From Candidatus Cloacimonas sp. (GTDB taxonomy: Bacteria > Cloacimonadota > Cloacimonadia > Cloacimonadales > Cloacimonadaceae), in contig JALOCJ010000010.1 of the NCBI GenBank assembly GCA_023227825.1, forward strand, positions 20,251 through 84,250: a stretch of DNA of 64,000 nucleotides, read 5' to 3'. Shown piece by piece: positions 17,415 through 26,374 of the stretch. Each line of letters starts with the position of its first letter. Within the stretch, counting starts at the first letter, position 1. The notes beneath the pieces are model-generated. The model worked only from the letters and a program-made list of their open reading frames with translations. It had not been told where the DNA came from and did not search any database. A program made the translations under genes and the position numbers.

Positions 17415-18743
17415 TTAATGCACTATCTCATCAGGAACAGGAGCTTTTCTATTCCTGTAATGTTTAATTTTCCACATCAAAGTTGGCATATCCAAAAGCC
17501 GCTTCTCTTTTATAGATCCGATAATAAGTAAAATAGCCAGAATTAAAAATATGATATTGGCTAACCACATAGACAGAAAAGGAGGCATAAGTCCCTTATC
17601 AGCAAATTGTTCACCGGCATTTAAAGTAATATAATAAACCAGGAAAATTAAAGAAGAAACGGAAAAAGACATTCCGATTCCACTTGTTCTTGTCATCAAA
17701 CCCAAGGGAATTCCAATCAGGATAAAGATAATGATGGCAAACGACAGGGAGAACTTTTTATGGTATTCCACTAATAAAGAATTTATCAGTTCTTTTAGTT
17801 CATCAGTTCGGTCGCTTGCCATTTTTTGCATTGCTTGTAAACGACGCAGTTCCATATTGCGGGCAAAATTTTGAGGACTTTTTTGCAGCAAATCAAGGCG
17901 TTTATTCAGTTCTTCAATTTCCTGTTTTTTAGTTTGGAGTTCCTTTTTGTGTTCTGCAATAGCTGTAATCAATTGATTATAAGTCATTTCCCTGTCACTT
18001 CTGTATCCGGTTTCAAACATTTCTACATTGCTACCCAAGTTTCGGACATTAATTATATAACGACCAAAGGTAGTTTTCTGATATTTACCAACTTCCTTTT
18101 CGTGGCGTTCATGCATTTCTCCATCATTCAAAATTATTTGCAGCGAACTACCATTATCTTTTTGAATCACATTTCCACTTTTGGCAAATATAGTTCGCGG
18201 GAAATGTGACTGGCTGCGATCATATATTAAAACATCCGTTAACAAGCTATCAGTTGTTTCTCTGGCATATATCGTATAATCCATAAAATTGGTAAAGTCC
18301 TTTTCTTTGATAATTGTCATCGGTTTATAGTAAGCAATTTTCAGCATCAGGTTTTTTAATTTATGATTTGTATCGGGCAAAAACCAATGGTTGAAATACA
18401 CCATCAATCCGGTTAACAGCACGGCAGCGATTACCAGAGGTCCGATTAAAGAATAGACATTTATCCCGCTGGATTTAATAGCTACAATTTCTCTATCTAC
18501 ACTCATTCTGCCAAAAGCAAGAATTGTAGCTACCAGCACAGCCATTGGAATGGAAAGTGCCAACATATAAGGCAGGGAAAGACCAAAGACCTCAAAAACC
18601 GTTTGCCAGGGCAGCTTTTTTTCAATTATCAGGTTCAATAAATCAATAATTCTATCACTCAACAGAACAAAGGTAACTACCATCAGAGCAATAAAAAAAG
18701 GGGCAATGTGCTCTTTCAGAATATAGCGCTTTAAGATTTTCAT
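17415..18743 (-). CDS. lptF: LPS export permease, LptF-like with coiled-coil insertion
   Basis: 442 residues, longer than the ~365 usual for LptF. Same family layout: MKILKRYILKEHIAPFFIAL, three N-terminal helices (to about residue 125), a periplasmic domain, three C-terminal helices (from about 340). The extra length is a Glu/Lys-rich coiled-coil segment (~255-335: AEHKKELQTKKQEIEELNKR and onwards) before the C-terminal helices. It overlaps ligA by 4 bp upstream. Its presence with lptG supports an LPS-bearing outer membrane. Confidence 0.85.
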   Translation of the reverse strand: MKILKRYILKEHIAPFFIALMVVTFVLLSDRIIDLLNLIIEKKLPWQTVFEVFGLSLPYMLALSIPMAVLVATILAFGRMSVDREIVAIKSSGINVYSLIGPLVIAAVLLTGLMVYFNHWFLPDTNHKLKNLMLKIAYYKPMTIIKEKDFTNFMDYTIYARETTDSLLTDVLIYDRSQSHFPRTIFAKSGNVIQKDNGSSLQIILNDGEMHERHEKEVGKYQKTTFGRYIINVRNLGSNVEMFETGYRSDREMTYNQLITAIAEHKKELQTKKQEIEELNKRLDLLQKSPQNFARNMELRRLQAMQKMASDRTDELKELINSLLVEYHKKFSLSFAIIIFILIGIPLGLMTRTSGIGMSFSVSSLIFLVYYITLNAGEQFADKGLMPPFLSMWLANIIFLILAILLIIGSIKEKRLLDMPTLMWKIKHYRNRKAPVPDEIVH

Positions 18744-20743
18744 TGCAGCATATCCAAAAGTTCCGCTTCACTTATAATTTTAACCGTTCCCAGTTGGTGT
18801 GCTTTATCCAGTTTGGAGCCAGGATTTTCACCTACTATCAGGTAATTTAGCTGTTTACTAACTCCACTAAGGATTTTCCCCCCGTGTTCCATAATCAATG
18901 TTTCCATATCTTTTCTCCCGTAAGAAGGTAAAGTTCCCGTTATTAAAAAGGTCTTTCCGGCTAAAATATCTGAACTCTGTGTGCTTTTATAAGCAAATTG
19001 CAAACCAACTTCTTTCAAAGCATCAATCATTTGCAAATTACTTTTTTGGGAGAAGAAACCGATAATAGATAGGGCAATTATGGAACCAATATCAGGAACA
19101 CTTAACAGTTCTTCTTCATCTGCCGCAATAAGGGCATCAATATTTTGAAAGTGTTGAGCCAGAGTGCGAGCCGTAATTAAGCCAATATGTCTGATTCCAA
19201 GAGCAAAAAGGACTCTGTCAAAGTTCTTGGATTTAGATGCTTCAATCGCTTTTTGCAGGTTTTCAGCTGATTTTTTCCCCATTCTTTCCATCGCGGCAAT
19301 TTTATTATAATCAAGATGATAGATATCAGGTATCCATTTAATTTGACCGGTTTCTATTAAACGCGCTATTAGAGAACTGCCTAATCCATAAATATCCATT
19401 GCTTCACGCGCGGCGAAATGTTCCAGTTTACGTTGTATCTGAGCAGGACAATTAGCATTAGGACAGTAGTTTATACTGCCATCTTCATCGCGTTGTAAAG
19501 GTGATTTACAAACAGGACAGGCAGCAGGAAATTCCACTGGTTTGGAATTTATAGGACGCTTACTGACATTAACAGAAAGAATTTTAGGGATAATTTCTCC
19601 GCTTTTTACCACTAAAACCGTATCGCCATAATGCAAATCCAGCCGTTTTATTTCATCTGCATTATGTAAAGTAGCATGAGAAACAGTGCTTCCGGAAATA
19701 AAAACCGGTTTCAGATTTGCCACAGGAGTAACTGCACCAGTTCTACCAACCTGAAAACTAACCGATTCCAAAACGGTTTCTTTTTCTTCCGGCTTGAATT
19801 TATAAGCAATTGCCCATTTGGGACTTTTAGCTGTCCACCCCAATTTTTTCTGGTCTTCCAAACTATTTACTTTAATCACAATGCCGTCAATATCATAAGG
19901 AATAGAATAGCGTTCCTGTTCTATCTGCAGACAAAAATCCTCTACTTCTCTATAATTTTTGCATAAAGTTCTTTTACTAGTAGGAAAACCCAGTTCATCC
20001 AAAAAGTCCAATAACCGGGTCTGTTTATCTATAATTTCGTTTTTATACAGCAAGGGAGATTCGTAATAGCCCAAAGCATAAAACAATGCCTTCAGATGAC
20101 GGGATTTCACTTCTTCGCTATTTTTCAGCTTAATTGAACCAGCAGCAGCATTACGCGGATTAGCAAAGGTCTTCAGCTCATTTTCTCTCCGGAATTCATT
20201 CAGCGCTAAAAAATCCTGCACGGGAATGTATATTTCCCCTCTAATTTCAATAGCTCCCTGATAATCAATGGTAAAAGGAACATCGGGTAGTAAACGAAAA
20301 TTTTCTGTTACATCTTCTCCTTCTAAACCATCGCCCCGGGTTGTGGCATAAACAAAATTTCCGTTTTCGTAATAAAGATTGATGCTGAATCCGTCAATTT
20401 TCAATTCCGCACAGTATTCGCTATTATAACCCAAATCGTTATTTGTCCTATTGATAAAAGCCAAAACCTCTTCCAGAGAATAAGCATTTTCCAAACTTGC
20501 CATTCGGACTTTATGGGGAATAGTTTTAGCGCCAGGAGTTAGGTCGCTGCCAACTTTTTGCGTAGGGGATTCTTCCATTCCAATTTCTGCATATTGTGCT
20601 TCCAATTCCTGTAATTCCTTCACCAGCATATCATATTCATAATCGCTGATTTCAGGTTTGGCAAGAGTATAATAGAGACGATTATGATGTTCTATTTCAG
20701 CTCTTAAGCGGTCAATTTTGGCTTTTATCTCACTTTTATTCAT
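18740..20743 (-). CDS. ligA: NAD+-dependent DNA ligase
   Basis: 667 residues, full length. Domain Ia tyrosines (HNRLYYTLAKPEISDYEYD, ~20-38), adenylated Lys115 in CAELKIDG, then the OB fold. A four-Cys zinc finger (CPVC...CPNANCPAQ) follows, then helix-hairpin-helix repeats and a C-terminal BRCT domain (~590-667: LAGKTFLITGTLPSYGRKD). Seals nicks in replication and repair using NAD+. Its ends overlap both neighbours by 4 bp, inside an operon with hydF and lptFG. Confidence 0.97.
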   Translation of the reverse strand: MNKSEIKAKIDRLRAEIEHHNRLYYTLAKPEISDYEYDMLVKELQELEAQYAEIGMEESPTQKVGSDLTPGAKTIPHKVRMASLENAYSLEEVLAFINRTNNDLGYNSEYCAELKIDGFSINLYYENGNFVYATTRGDGLEGEDVTENFRLLPDVPFTIDYQGAIEIRGEIYIPVQDFLALNEFRRENELKTFANPRNAAAGSIKLKNSEEVKSRHLKALFYALGYYESPLLYKNEIIDKQTRLLDFLDELGFPTSKRTLCKNYREVEDFCLQIEQERYSIPYDIDGIVIKVNSLEDQKKLGWTAKSPKWAIAYKFKPEEKETVLESVSFQVGRTGAVTPVANLKPVFISGSTVSHATLHNADEIKRLDLHYGDTVLVVKSGEIIPKILSVNVSKRPINSKPVEFPAACPVCKSPLQRDEDGSINYCPNANCPAQIQRKLEHFAAREAMDIYGLGSSLIARLIETGQIKWIPDIYHLDYNKIAAMERMGKKSAENLQKAIEASKSKNFDRVLFALGIRHIGLITARTLAQHFQNIDALIAADEEELLSVPDIGSIIALSIIGFFSQKSNLQMIDALKEVGLQFAYKSTQSSDILAGKTFLITGTLPSYGRKDMETLIMEHGGKILSGVSKQLNYLIVGENPGSKLDKAHQLGTVKIISEAELLDMLQ

Positions 20744-21531
20744 AATTTATAAAACTCCGGTCTTCTATCTTTAAAGGCATCATTGCGTTCAGTTACGGTT
20801 TTGTCGTTTGCTTCTTCAGAATTTATTTCAACGGTAATAGTTCCTTCTTCGTTAACTGATAGAGAGGAAAGAACTTCACCCTTAGTATTTAATATTTGGC
20901 TTTGTCCTGTGAAGCTAACTTTTTCTCCCGCATTTAATTCCGTGCCTATACGATTAGCAGTAACAGCAAATACCCGATTTTCCAAACAGCGGATTTTCAT
21001 TGCCTGTTGACACCAGGGCAGAACTAAATTAGCCGGATGGCAAATTATTTGAGCTCCTGCAAGAGCAAGAGTTCTGGCTGCCTCAGGAAACTGCCAGTCA
21101 AAGCAAATCATCATTCCGATTTTTATGTTATCTAAAATACTAAAGACCTGGAAACCCGTATCTCCAGGACTGAAAAAGAGTTTTTCCCGGTTAAAAAGAT
21201 GGGTTTTACGATAGTTATAAAATTTGCCGTCAGGCATAATTAACATACAGGAATTAAATAGCTTATTGCCATCAAGTTCAGGATATCCATAAACTATATT
21301 ACAGTTATTACGATTGGCTATTTCACTTAGGGTAAAATATGTCTCCCCTTTTCCTGCCTCTTCAGCAACGGAGAAGACCTCTTCTGGAGTAGCAAAAACA
21401 TAGCCGCTATTACATAATTCGGGTAACACAATCAGGTCGGTTTTCAGTTTATCAAGCAACTGCTTTATTTTCCGTAGATTATAGTTCTTATCCAGAAAAC
21501 GGGGGGCAAATTGCAAAGCCGAGATTTTCAT
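20740..21531 (-). CDS. Carbon-nitrogen hydrolase (nitrilase superfamily, amidase type)
   Basis: 263 residues. The Glu-Lys-Cys triad is visible: Glu in IVLPELCNSGY, Lys in YRKTHLF, Cys in MMICFDWQFPEAAR. This size and motif set fit omega-amidase / Nit2-like / N-carbamoyl amidohydrolases; the exact substrate is unresolved. It overlaps hydF upstream and ligA downstream by 4 bp each. Confidence 0.87.
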   Translation of the reverse strand: MKISALQFAPRFLDKNYNLRKIKQLLDKLKTDLIVLPELCNSGYVFATPEEVFSVAEEAGKGETYFTLSEIANRNNCNIVYGYPELDGNKLFNSCMLIMPDGKFYNYRKTHLFNREKLFFSPGDTGFQVFSILDNIKIGMMICFDWQFPEAARTLALAGAQIICHPANLVLPWCQQAMKIRCLENRVFAVTANRIGTELNAGEKVSFTGQSQILNTKGEVLSSLSVNEEGTITVEINSEEANDKTVTERNDAFKDRRPEFYKL

Positions 21532-22748
21532 TGCGTCTGTTTCTCCTTAGCTTTTAACAGGGGCTTAATTGTTCGGTCTAAAACACCTTTCAGTAAGGAA
21601 ATTGTCATTCCATAATTAGTTACGGGAACACCGCGTCTATAGCATTCCATAATTTTTCTGTTCATTTCCATCGGAGTAATCATACATCCGCCACAATGGA
21701 TACAAACAGCGTATTCTTCCAGATTTTCAGGAAAATCGTGTCCCGCATAGACCTCAAAAGACAGGTTTTTTTGACTGAATTTTTGCATCCAGTTCGGGAT
21801 TTTAACTCTGCCGATATCGTCTTTCTGAATATGATGTGAGCAGGCCTCAGCAATCAAAATTTTATCTCCGTCCTGCAGTGTTTTCAGGCGGTTTATGCCT
21901 TCCAGCAGGATGTCCAATTCTCCTTTATAGCGGGCAAAAAGGATGGAAAAAGTGGTTAAGGGAATTTCTTCAGGCACAATTTTTGCCACCGTTTCTATTG
22001 CCTGGGAATCGGTTATTACCAGAGAAGGGGGTTCTTTTGCCTTATCCAATGCAGATTTCAGCTCTGTTTCCTGCACAACTGTAACGAGACAATTCCGGTC
22101 AAGCAAATCACGCAAGGTCTGAACCTGAGGTAATATCAGCCGTCCTTTAGGAGCGGAAGTATCAATTGGGGTTACCAAAATTACGCTATCTCCGGGTTTT
22201 ACCAGGTCTCCGGCAATAATTCTGTTTTCTTTTAAATACTTGGGAGAAAGCTGAATAAGCTTTTCCTTACCTTCATTTATGCCCTCTTTGGTTACTGAAG
22301 AAACGCTAAGATATGGCAGGGAATTATTTTGGCAGAAGGCAATGTTTTCCGGATTTGCCGTTATTATATCTTTTTTGTTAAATACAACAAGGAGTGGCAG
22401 TTCCATTTCCCTAATCTTTGTAATCATTTTCAGTTCAGCGTTATTGAATGCCTTGCCATCCGAAACAAAAATAGCAAGGTCAGCACGGTAGAGTATTTTT
22501 TCGGTTGCCTGAATCCTTTTTTTGCCTAATTCACCGCTATCATCCACACCGGCAGTGTCAAAAAAAGTTACAGGACCCAATGGTAAAAGCTCATAACGCT
22601 TATCAACAGGGTCTGTTGTTGTGCCTGGAACATCGGAAACAATAGCAATTTCCTGACCCACCAGGGCATTTATCAAACTGCTTTTACCGGCATTGCGTTT
22701 GCCGATTATGGCAATATTCAAGCGTTCACCACGAGGGGTGCTACTCAT
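21528..22748 (-). CDS. hydF: [FeFe]-hydrogenase H-cluster maturation GTPase HydF
   Basis: 406 residues. GTPase domain: P-loop GKRNAGKSS (16-24), PGTTTDP (41-47), FDTAG, NKKD. The C-terminal part carries the HydF cluster ligands Cys303-x-His305 and His351-Cys352-x2-Cys355 (EACSHH, HCGGC). HydF is the scaffold on which HydE and HydG assemble the 2Fe subcluster, so the organism should make an [FeFe] hydrogenase. hydE, hydG and the hydrogenase are not in this window. First gene of a five-gene overlapping operon. Confidence 0.95.
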   Translation of the reverse strand: MSSTPRGERLNIAIIGKRNAGKSSLINALVGQEIAIVSDVPGTTTDPVDKRYELLPLGPVTFFDTAGVDDSGELGKKRIQATEKILYRADLAIFVSDGKAFNNAELKMITKIREMELPLLVVFNKKDIITANPENIAFCQNNSLPYLSVSSVTKEGINEGKEKLIQLSPKYLKENRIIAGDLVKPGDSVILVTPIDTSAPKGRLILPQVQTLRDLLDRNCLVTVVQETELKSALDKAKEPPSLVITDSQAIETVAKIVPEEIPLTTFSILFARYKGELDILLEGINRLKTLQDGDKILIAEACSHHIQKDDIGRVKIPNWMQKFSQKNLSFEVYAGHDFPENLEEYAVCIHCGGCMITPMEMNRKIMECYRRGVPVTNYGMTISLLKGVLDRTIKPLLKAKEKQTQ

Positions 22749-22778
22749 TTATTACTCCATTCAATAATATTTTAAATC

Positions 22779-22807
22779 CTTAAATCAATTAATAAAGTAT
22801 TAGTCAA
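22779..22807 (-). promoter_or_regulatory. Promoter of the hydF-nit-ligA-lptF-lptG operon
   Basis: Minus strand TTGACT (22807-22802), 17-bp spacer, TTTAAG (22784-22779), about 30 bp before the ATG at 22748, with GGAG as SD. The boxes and spacing are the same as at the patatin promoter. Confidence 0.55.
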
Positions 22808-22920
22808 GAGCTTTCTTTATCGGATAGAAGTAGAAACAAAATTGCTAAAGCTAAAAAGTGTAAAGGATTAATTCCCAATGCTCTTTACAATATCTGTGCT
22901 TATTAGCACTTCTTATAACC

Positions 22921-23011
22921 CAGTAACAATCAAGTAACAATCCCTTAACGAGACAACGGAAGTGTTACGGAAGTGTTACGGGATCGTTACTGAATTGACT
23001 ATGTTACAAGT
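22921..23011 (+). repeat. GTGTTACGGAA-type interspersed element, copy 2
   Basis: Near-perfect outer arms CAGTAACAATC (22921-22931) and GATCGTTACTG (22982-22992; 10 of 11 complementary) enclose CTTAACGAGACAACGGAAGT and tandem GTGTTACGG units. The right flank TGACTATGTTACAAGTA (22995-23011) is shared, with one change, by the copy at 61765-61842. It lies between the divergent hydF and uvrA units. Confidence 0.8.
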
Positions 23012-23082
23012 ATTTAAAGCTCTTCTACTATATCAAGCAGATGTCTTAATTAACTATATCCGCTGCATATATTTATGTGTAG

Positions 23083-23391
23083 CCGGAAGTTTGATGTCCT
23101 CGTCAACCACTTTTTTCCCCCGGAAGGTTGACGTCCTCGTCAACCACTTTTTTCCCGGAAGGTTGATGTCCTCGTCAACCACTTTTCATCCTTTATTTGG
23201 TAACTGTAAAATTCACAATAACGATAAAAATGGGTTGTAAGTGGAACGACGAGGACGTCGTTCTTCCGCTTTTTCCCGGAAGGTTGATGTCCTCGTCAAC
23301 CACTTTTCATCCTTTATTTGGCAACTGTAAAATTCACAATAACGATAAAAATGGGTTGTAAGTGGAACGACGAGGATATCGTTCTTCCGAT
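23083..23391 (+). repeat. Covarying-hairpin repeat array before uvrA
   Basis: Starts GTAGCCGGAA. Two short units (a type-A hairpin with a spacer) are followed by two ~121-bp units beginning with CCGGAA at 23155 and 23276. Each long unit is: type-A hairpin GGTTGAYG-TCCT-CGTCAACC, a ~62-bp AT-rich spacer, then a type-B hairpin GAACGACG-AGGA-CGTCGTTC and TTCCG. In the last unit the type-B arm has GATATC in place of GACGTC. The array ends a few bases before the uvrA promoter region. Confidence 0.88.
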
Positions 23392-23397
23392 TTTTAT

Positions 23398-23432
23398 TTG
23401 ACAATTAGTCAGATACAAAAAGATTTGACTAA
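23398..23432 (+). promoter_or_regulatory. uvrA upstream region: TTGACA box and inverted repeat
   Basis: TTGACA at 23398-23403 has no good -10 at 17 bp. A perfect 7-bp inverted repeat TTAGTCA (23405-23411) / TGACTAA (23426-23432) with a 14-bp gap lies between it and the SD (GAGG at 23437). Its placement suggests an operator; the regulator is unknown. It does not match the E. coli or Bacillus LexA boxes. Confidence 0.35.
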
Positions 23433-23446
23433 TAATGAGGTGAAAT

Positions 23447-26374
23447 TTGAAGACAGCTATTATTATAAAAGGTGCGCAGGAACATAATCTGAAAAATATT
23501 GATTTAACCATTCCTCGTAATAATCTTGTGGTTTTTACCGGTGTATCCGGTTCAGGAAAATCGTCCTTAGCATTTGATACTCTTTATGCTGAAGGTCAAA
23601 GAAGATATGTTGAATCCCTGTCTGCTTATGCCAGACAATTTTTAGGGCAAATGGAAAAACCCAAAGTTGATTTCATAGAAGGTCTTTCTCCTGCGATATC
23701 TATTGAGCAAAAATCAGCCAGTAAAAATCCCCGTTCTACCGTAGGAACGGCAACTGAGATTTATGATTATTTGAGGGTTCTTTTTGCTAGAATCGGAAAA
23801 CAGTATTGTTACAATTGTGGTAGACCGGTTGGTTCTCAGACAGTTGATCAAATGATTGCCCATTTAAGGCAAAATAAAACGGGAACCAAACTCCAAATAT
23901 TGGCTCCTATTGTTCAAAACCGCAAAGGGGAACATAAGGATGAACTGGAAATGCTTCGTCAGGAAGGTTTTGTGAGAGTTATGATAAATGGGCAGTTAAG
24001 AAGTTTGGAAGAAGAAATTGTTTTGGATAAAAAAAGCAAACATAATATAGATGTAGTGGTTGATCGGATAGTAATTAAGGAAGGAATTGAAAGTCGTCTT
24101 TCCGATTCTCTGGAATTGGCTTTAAAACTGGCAGACGGTATTGTGAAAATTGACTATCCGGAAGAAAAGCAGGAAACAATCCTCTCAGCGCAAAATGCCT
24201 GTCCACATTGTCATATAGGTTTTGAAGAACTTTCCCCTCAAAGTTTTTCTTTCAACAGTCCTATTGGCGCTTGTTCTCTTTGTGGTGGTTTAGGTTACAA
24301 ACTGGAATTTGATCCGGACAAAATAATCACAAATCCCGAAGAAAGTATTTTGGAAGGAGCAATTGCCCCCTGGGGAAGATTAGAAACCAAACAACATAGC
24401 TGGACTTTAAACACTGTTAGCAGTTTAGCCAGGGCTTATGATTTTTCTCTTTCTACTCCCTGGTATGAATTGCCGGAAATAGTGAAACAGCTTATTCTTT
24501 ACGGTTCCAGAGGGAAAAAATTCAAAAATGCCTGGCAAAATGAAAATGGCAGGGGTGAATTTATGATGCGTTTTGAGGGAATTATTCCTCAACTGAAAAG
24601 AAGAATGCACGAAACAACCTCAGAAGAAATGCGGCGTTATTATCTTCAATATATTAGTGATAAGCCCTGTCCTGCCTGTAATGGAAATAAGCTAAAACCA
24701 TCATCTCTGGCTGTTAAAATAGCAGGAAAAAATATCAGTGAGATCACAGCGATGAGTATTCGTGAGGTATACAATTTTTTTGATAAATTGCAATTAAAAG
24801 GAAATGATAAACTTATTGCGGAGGAAATTTTAAAGGAAATAAAGAATCGTTTGGGTTTTCTGATGAATGTCGGTTTACATTATTTAACCTTGGATAGAAG
24901 GTCTCCAACTCTTTCCGGAGGTGAAGCACAACGCATTCGTTTGGCAAGTCAAATTGGTAGTCAATTAGTTGGTGTAATGTATATTTTAGACGAGCCAACT
25001 ATTGGACTTCACCAGCGTGATGTTTCCAAACTTGTAGCTATGCTTTTACAGCTTAGGGACTTAGGTAACACAGTAATTGTTGTAGAACATGATGAATATA
25101 CTATCCGAACTGCTGATCAAATAGTTGATTTTGGACCCCGAGCGGGAATTTATGGTGGGGAAATAGTTGCCACAGGAACTTTGGAAACCCTTCAGCAAAA
25201 CCCCAAATCCTTAACTGGAGCATATCTTTCCGGACGCTTAAAAATCCCCGTTCCGGAAAAAAGAATTAAACCTGATGGTAGAATGCTGAGCATCATAAAT
25301 GCGCGGCATAATAATTTGAAAAATTTGAAAGTAGATATACCTTTGGGGCTGTTTGTGTGTGTTACGGGTGTTTCTGGAAGCGGAAAAAGCAGTTTAATAA
25401 ATCAAACACTTTCTCCTTATCTACATAATCATTTTTATCACACTGCTCAGAAGGTTGGTAAAATGGATGAAATAATTGGACTTGAACACATAGATAAAAT
25501 TATTACTATAGATCAACAACCTATAGGTAGAACCCCACGTTCCAATCCTTCTACCTATGTTAAATTGTTTGATCCCATTCGTGAACTTTTTGCTCAATTA
25601 CCGGCTTCCAAAATGCGTGGTTACTCTCCCGGCAGATTTTCTTTCAATGTAAAAGGTGGACGCTGTGAAGCATGCGAAGGTGCCGGAGTAAAACAAATAG
25701 AAATGCACTTTATGGCTGATATTTTTGTAACTTGTGAGGTCTGTAAAGGCAAGCGTTATAATCAGGAAACACTCTCTATCCGTTATAAGGGTAAAAATAT
25801 TGCTGATGTACTTAATATGGATGTGCAGGAAGCAATTGAGTTTTTTGATGCTATTCCTGCTATCCGTAATAAACTGAAAACCCTGCAGGAAGTTGGACTT
25901 GATTATTTGAAACTGGGTCAGCCCTCCCCCACTCTTTCAGGAGGAGAAGCACAAAGAATAAAACTTTCCCGGGAATTAAGCAAGGTTTCTACAGGCAATA
26001 CTCTTTATGTTTTGGATGAACCAACAACCGGACTACATTTTGACGATATTAACAAATTGCTGAAGGTCTTGAAAAAACTCGTAGCAATGGGCAATACGGT
26101 TATCGTAATTGAACATAATATGGATGTAATAAAATCTGCTGATTGGATAATTGATTTGGGTCCTGAAGGAGGCGATGAAGGTGGAAATATAATCTGTTCC
26201 GGCACTCCTGAAAAAATTATGGCTTGCCCAGAATCGGCAACCGGCTTACATCTAAAACATCACTTAGACAAAGAAAATGAACAAGCTCAAAATCTTATTA
26301 TGGATATGAATTCAGAAAGCAAACTGCATAAAAATACCCTGAAAAAGAAAACAGCAAAGAGTAAAGCGTTATGA
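23447..26374 (+). CDS. uvrA: Excinuclease ABC subunit A
   Basis: 975 residues; damage-recognition ATPase of nucleotide excision repair. First Walker A GVSGSGKSS (32-40), second GVSGSGKSS near residue 645. Both signature/Walker B regions are present (LSGGEAQRIRLASQIGSQL with ILDEPTIGLHQRD; LSGGEAQRIKLSRELS with VLDEPTTGLHFDD), as are zinc-finger cysteines (CPHC...CSLCGG; CEAC...CEVCKG). The TTG at 23447 is the start, with GAGG six bases upstream. The C-terminal Lys-rich tail (~945-975) is unconserved. Overlaps the amylase gene by ATGA. Confidence 0.97.
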   Translation: MKTAIIIKGAQEHNLKNIDLTIPRNNLVVFTGVSGSGKSSLAFDTLYAEGQRRYVESLSAYARQFLGQMEKPKVDFIEGLSPAISIEQKSASKNPRSTVGTATEIYDYLRVLFARIGKQYCYNCGRPVGSQTVDQMIAHLRQNKTGTKLQILAPIVQNRKGEHKDELEMLRQEGFVRVMINGQLRSLEEEIVLDKKSKHNIDVVVDRIVIKEGIESRLSDSLELALKLADGIVKIDYPEEKQETILSAQNACPHCHIGFEELSPQSFSFNSPIGACSLCGGLGYKLEFDPDKIITNPEESILEGAIAPWGRLETKQHSWTLNTVSSLARAYDFSLSTPWYELPEIVKQLILYGSRGKKFKNAWQNENGRGEFMMRFEGIIPQLKRRMHETTSEEMRRYYLQYISDKPCPACNGNKLKPSSLAVKIAGKNISEITAMSIREVYNFFDKLQLKGNDKLIAEEILKEIKNRLGFLMNVGLHYLTLDRRSPTLSGGEAQRIRLASQIGSQLVGVMYILDEPTIGLHQRDVSKLVAMLLQLRDLGNTVIVVEHDEYTIRTADQIVDFGPRAGIYGGEIVATGTLETLQQNPKSLTGAYLSGRLKIPVPEKRIKPDGRMLSIINARHNNLKNLKVDIPLGLFVCVTGVSGSGKSSLINQTLSPYLHNHFYHTAQKVGKMDEIIGLEHIDKIITIDQQPIGRTPRSNPSTYVKLFDPIRELFAQLPASKMRGYSPGRFSFNVKGGRCEACEGAGVKQIEMHFMADIFVTCEVCKGKRYNQETLSIRYKGKNIADVLNMDVQEAIEFFDAIPAIRNKLKTLQEVGLDYLKLGQPSPTLSGGEAQRIKLSRELSKVSTGNTLYVLDEPTTGLHFDDINKLLKVLKKLVAMGNTVIVIEHNMDVIKSADWIIDLGPEGGDEGGNIICSGTPEKIMACPESATGLHLKHHLDKENEQAQNLIMDMNSESKLHKNTLKKKTAKSKAL

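Noticed and set aside
22962..23240. 92-residue ORF through the repeats before uvrA
   Set aside because: It is made almost wholly of repeat sequence and has no SD.
23405..23432. SOS (LexA) box upstream of uvrA
   Set aside because: The inverted repeat matches neither the CTGT-N8-ACAG nor the GAAC-N4-GTTC type, and no like sequence is found before umuD or dinB.
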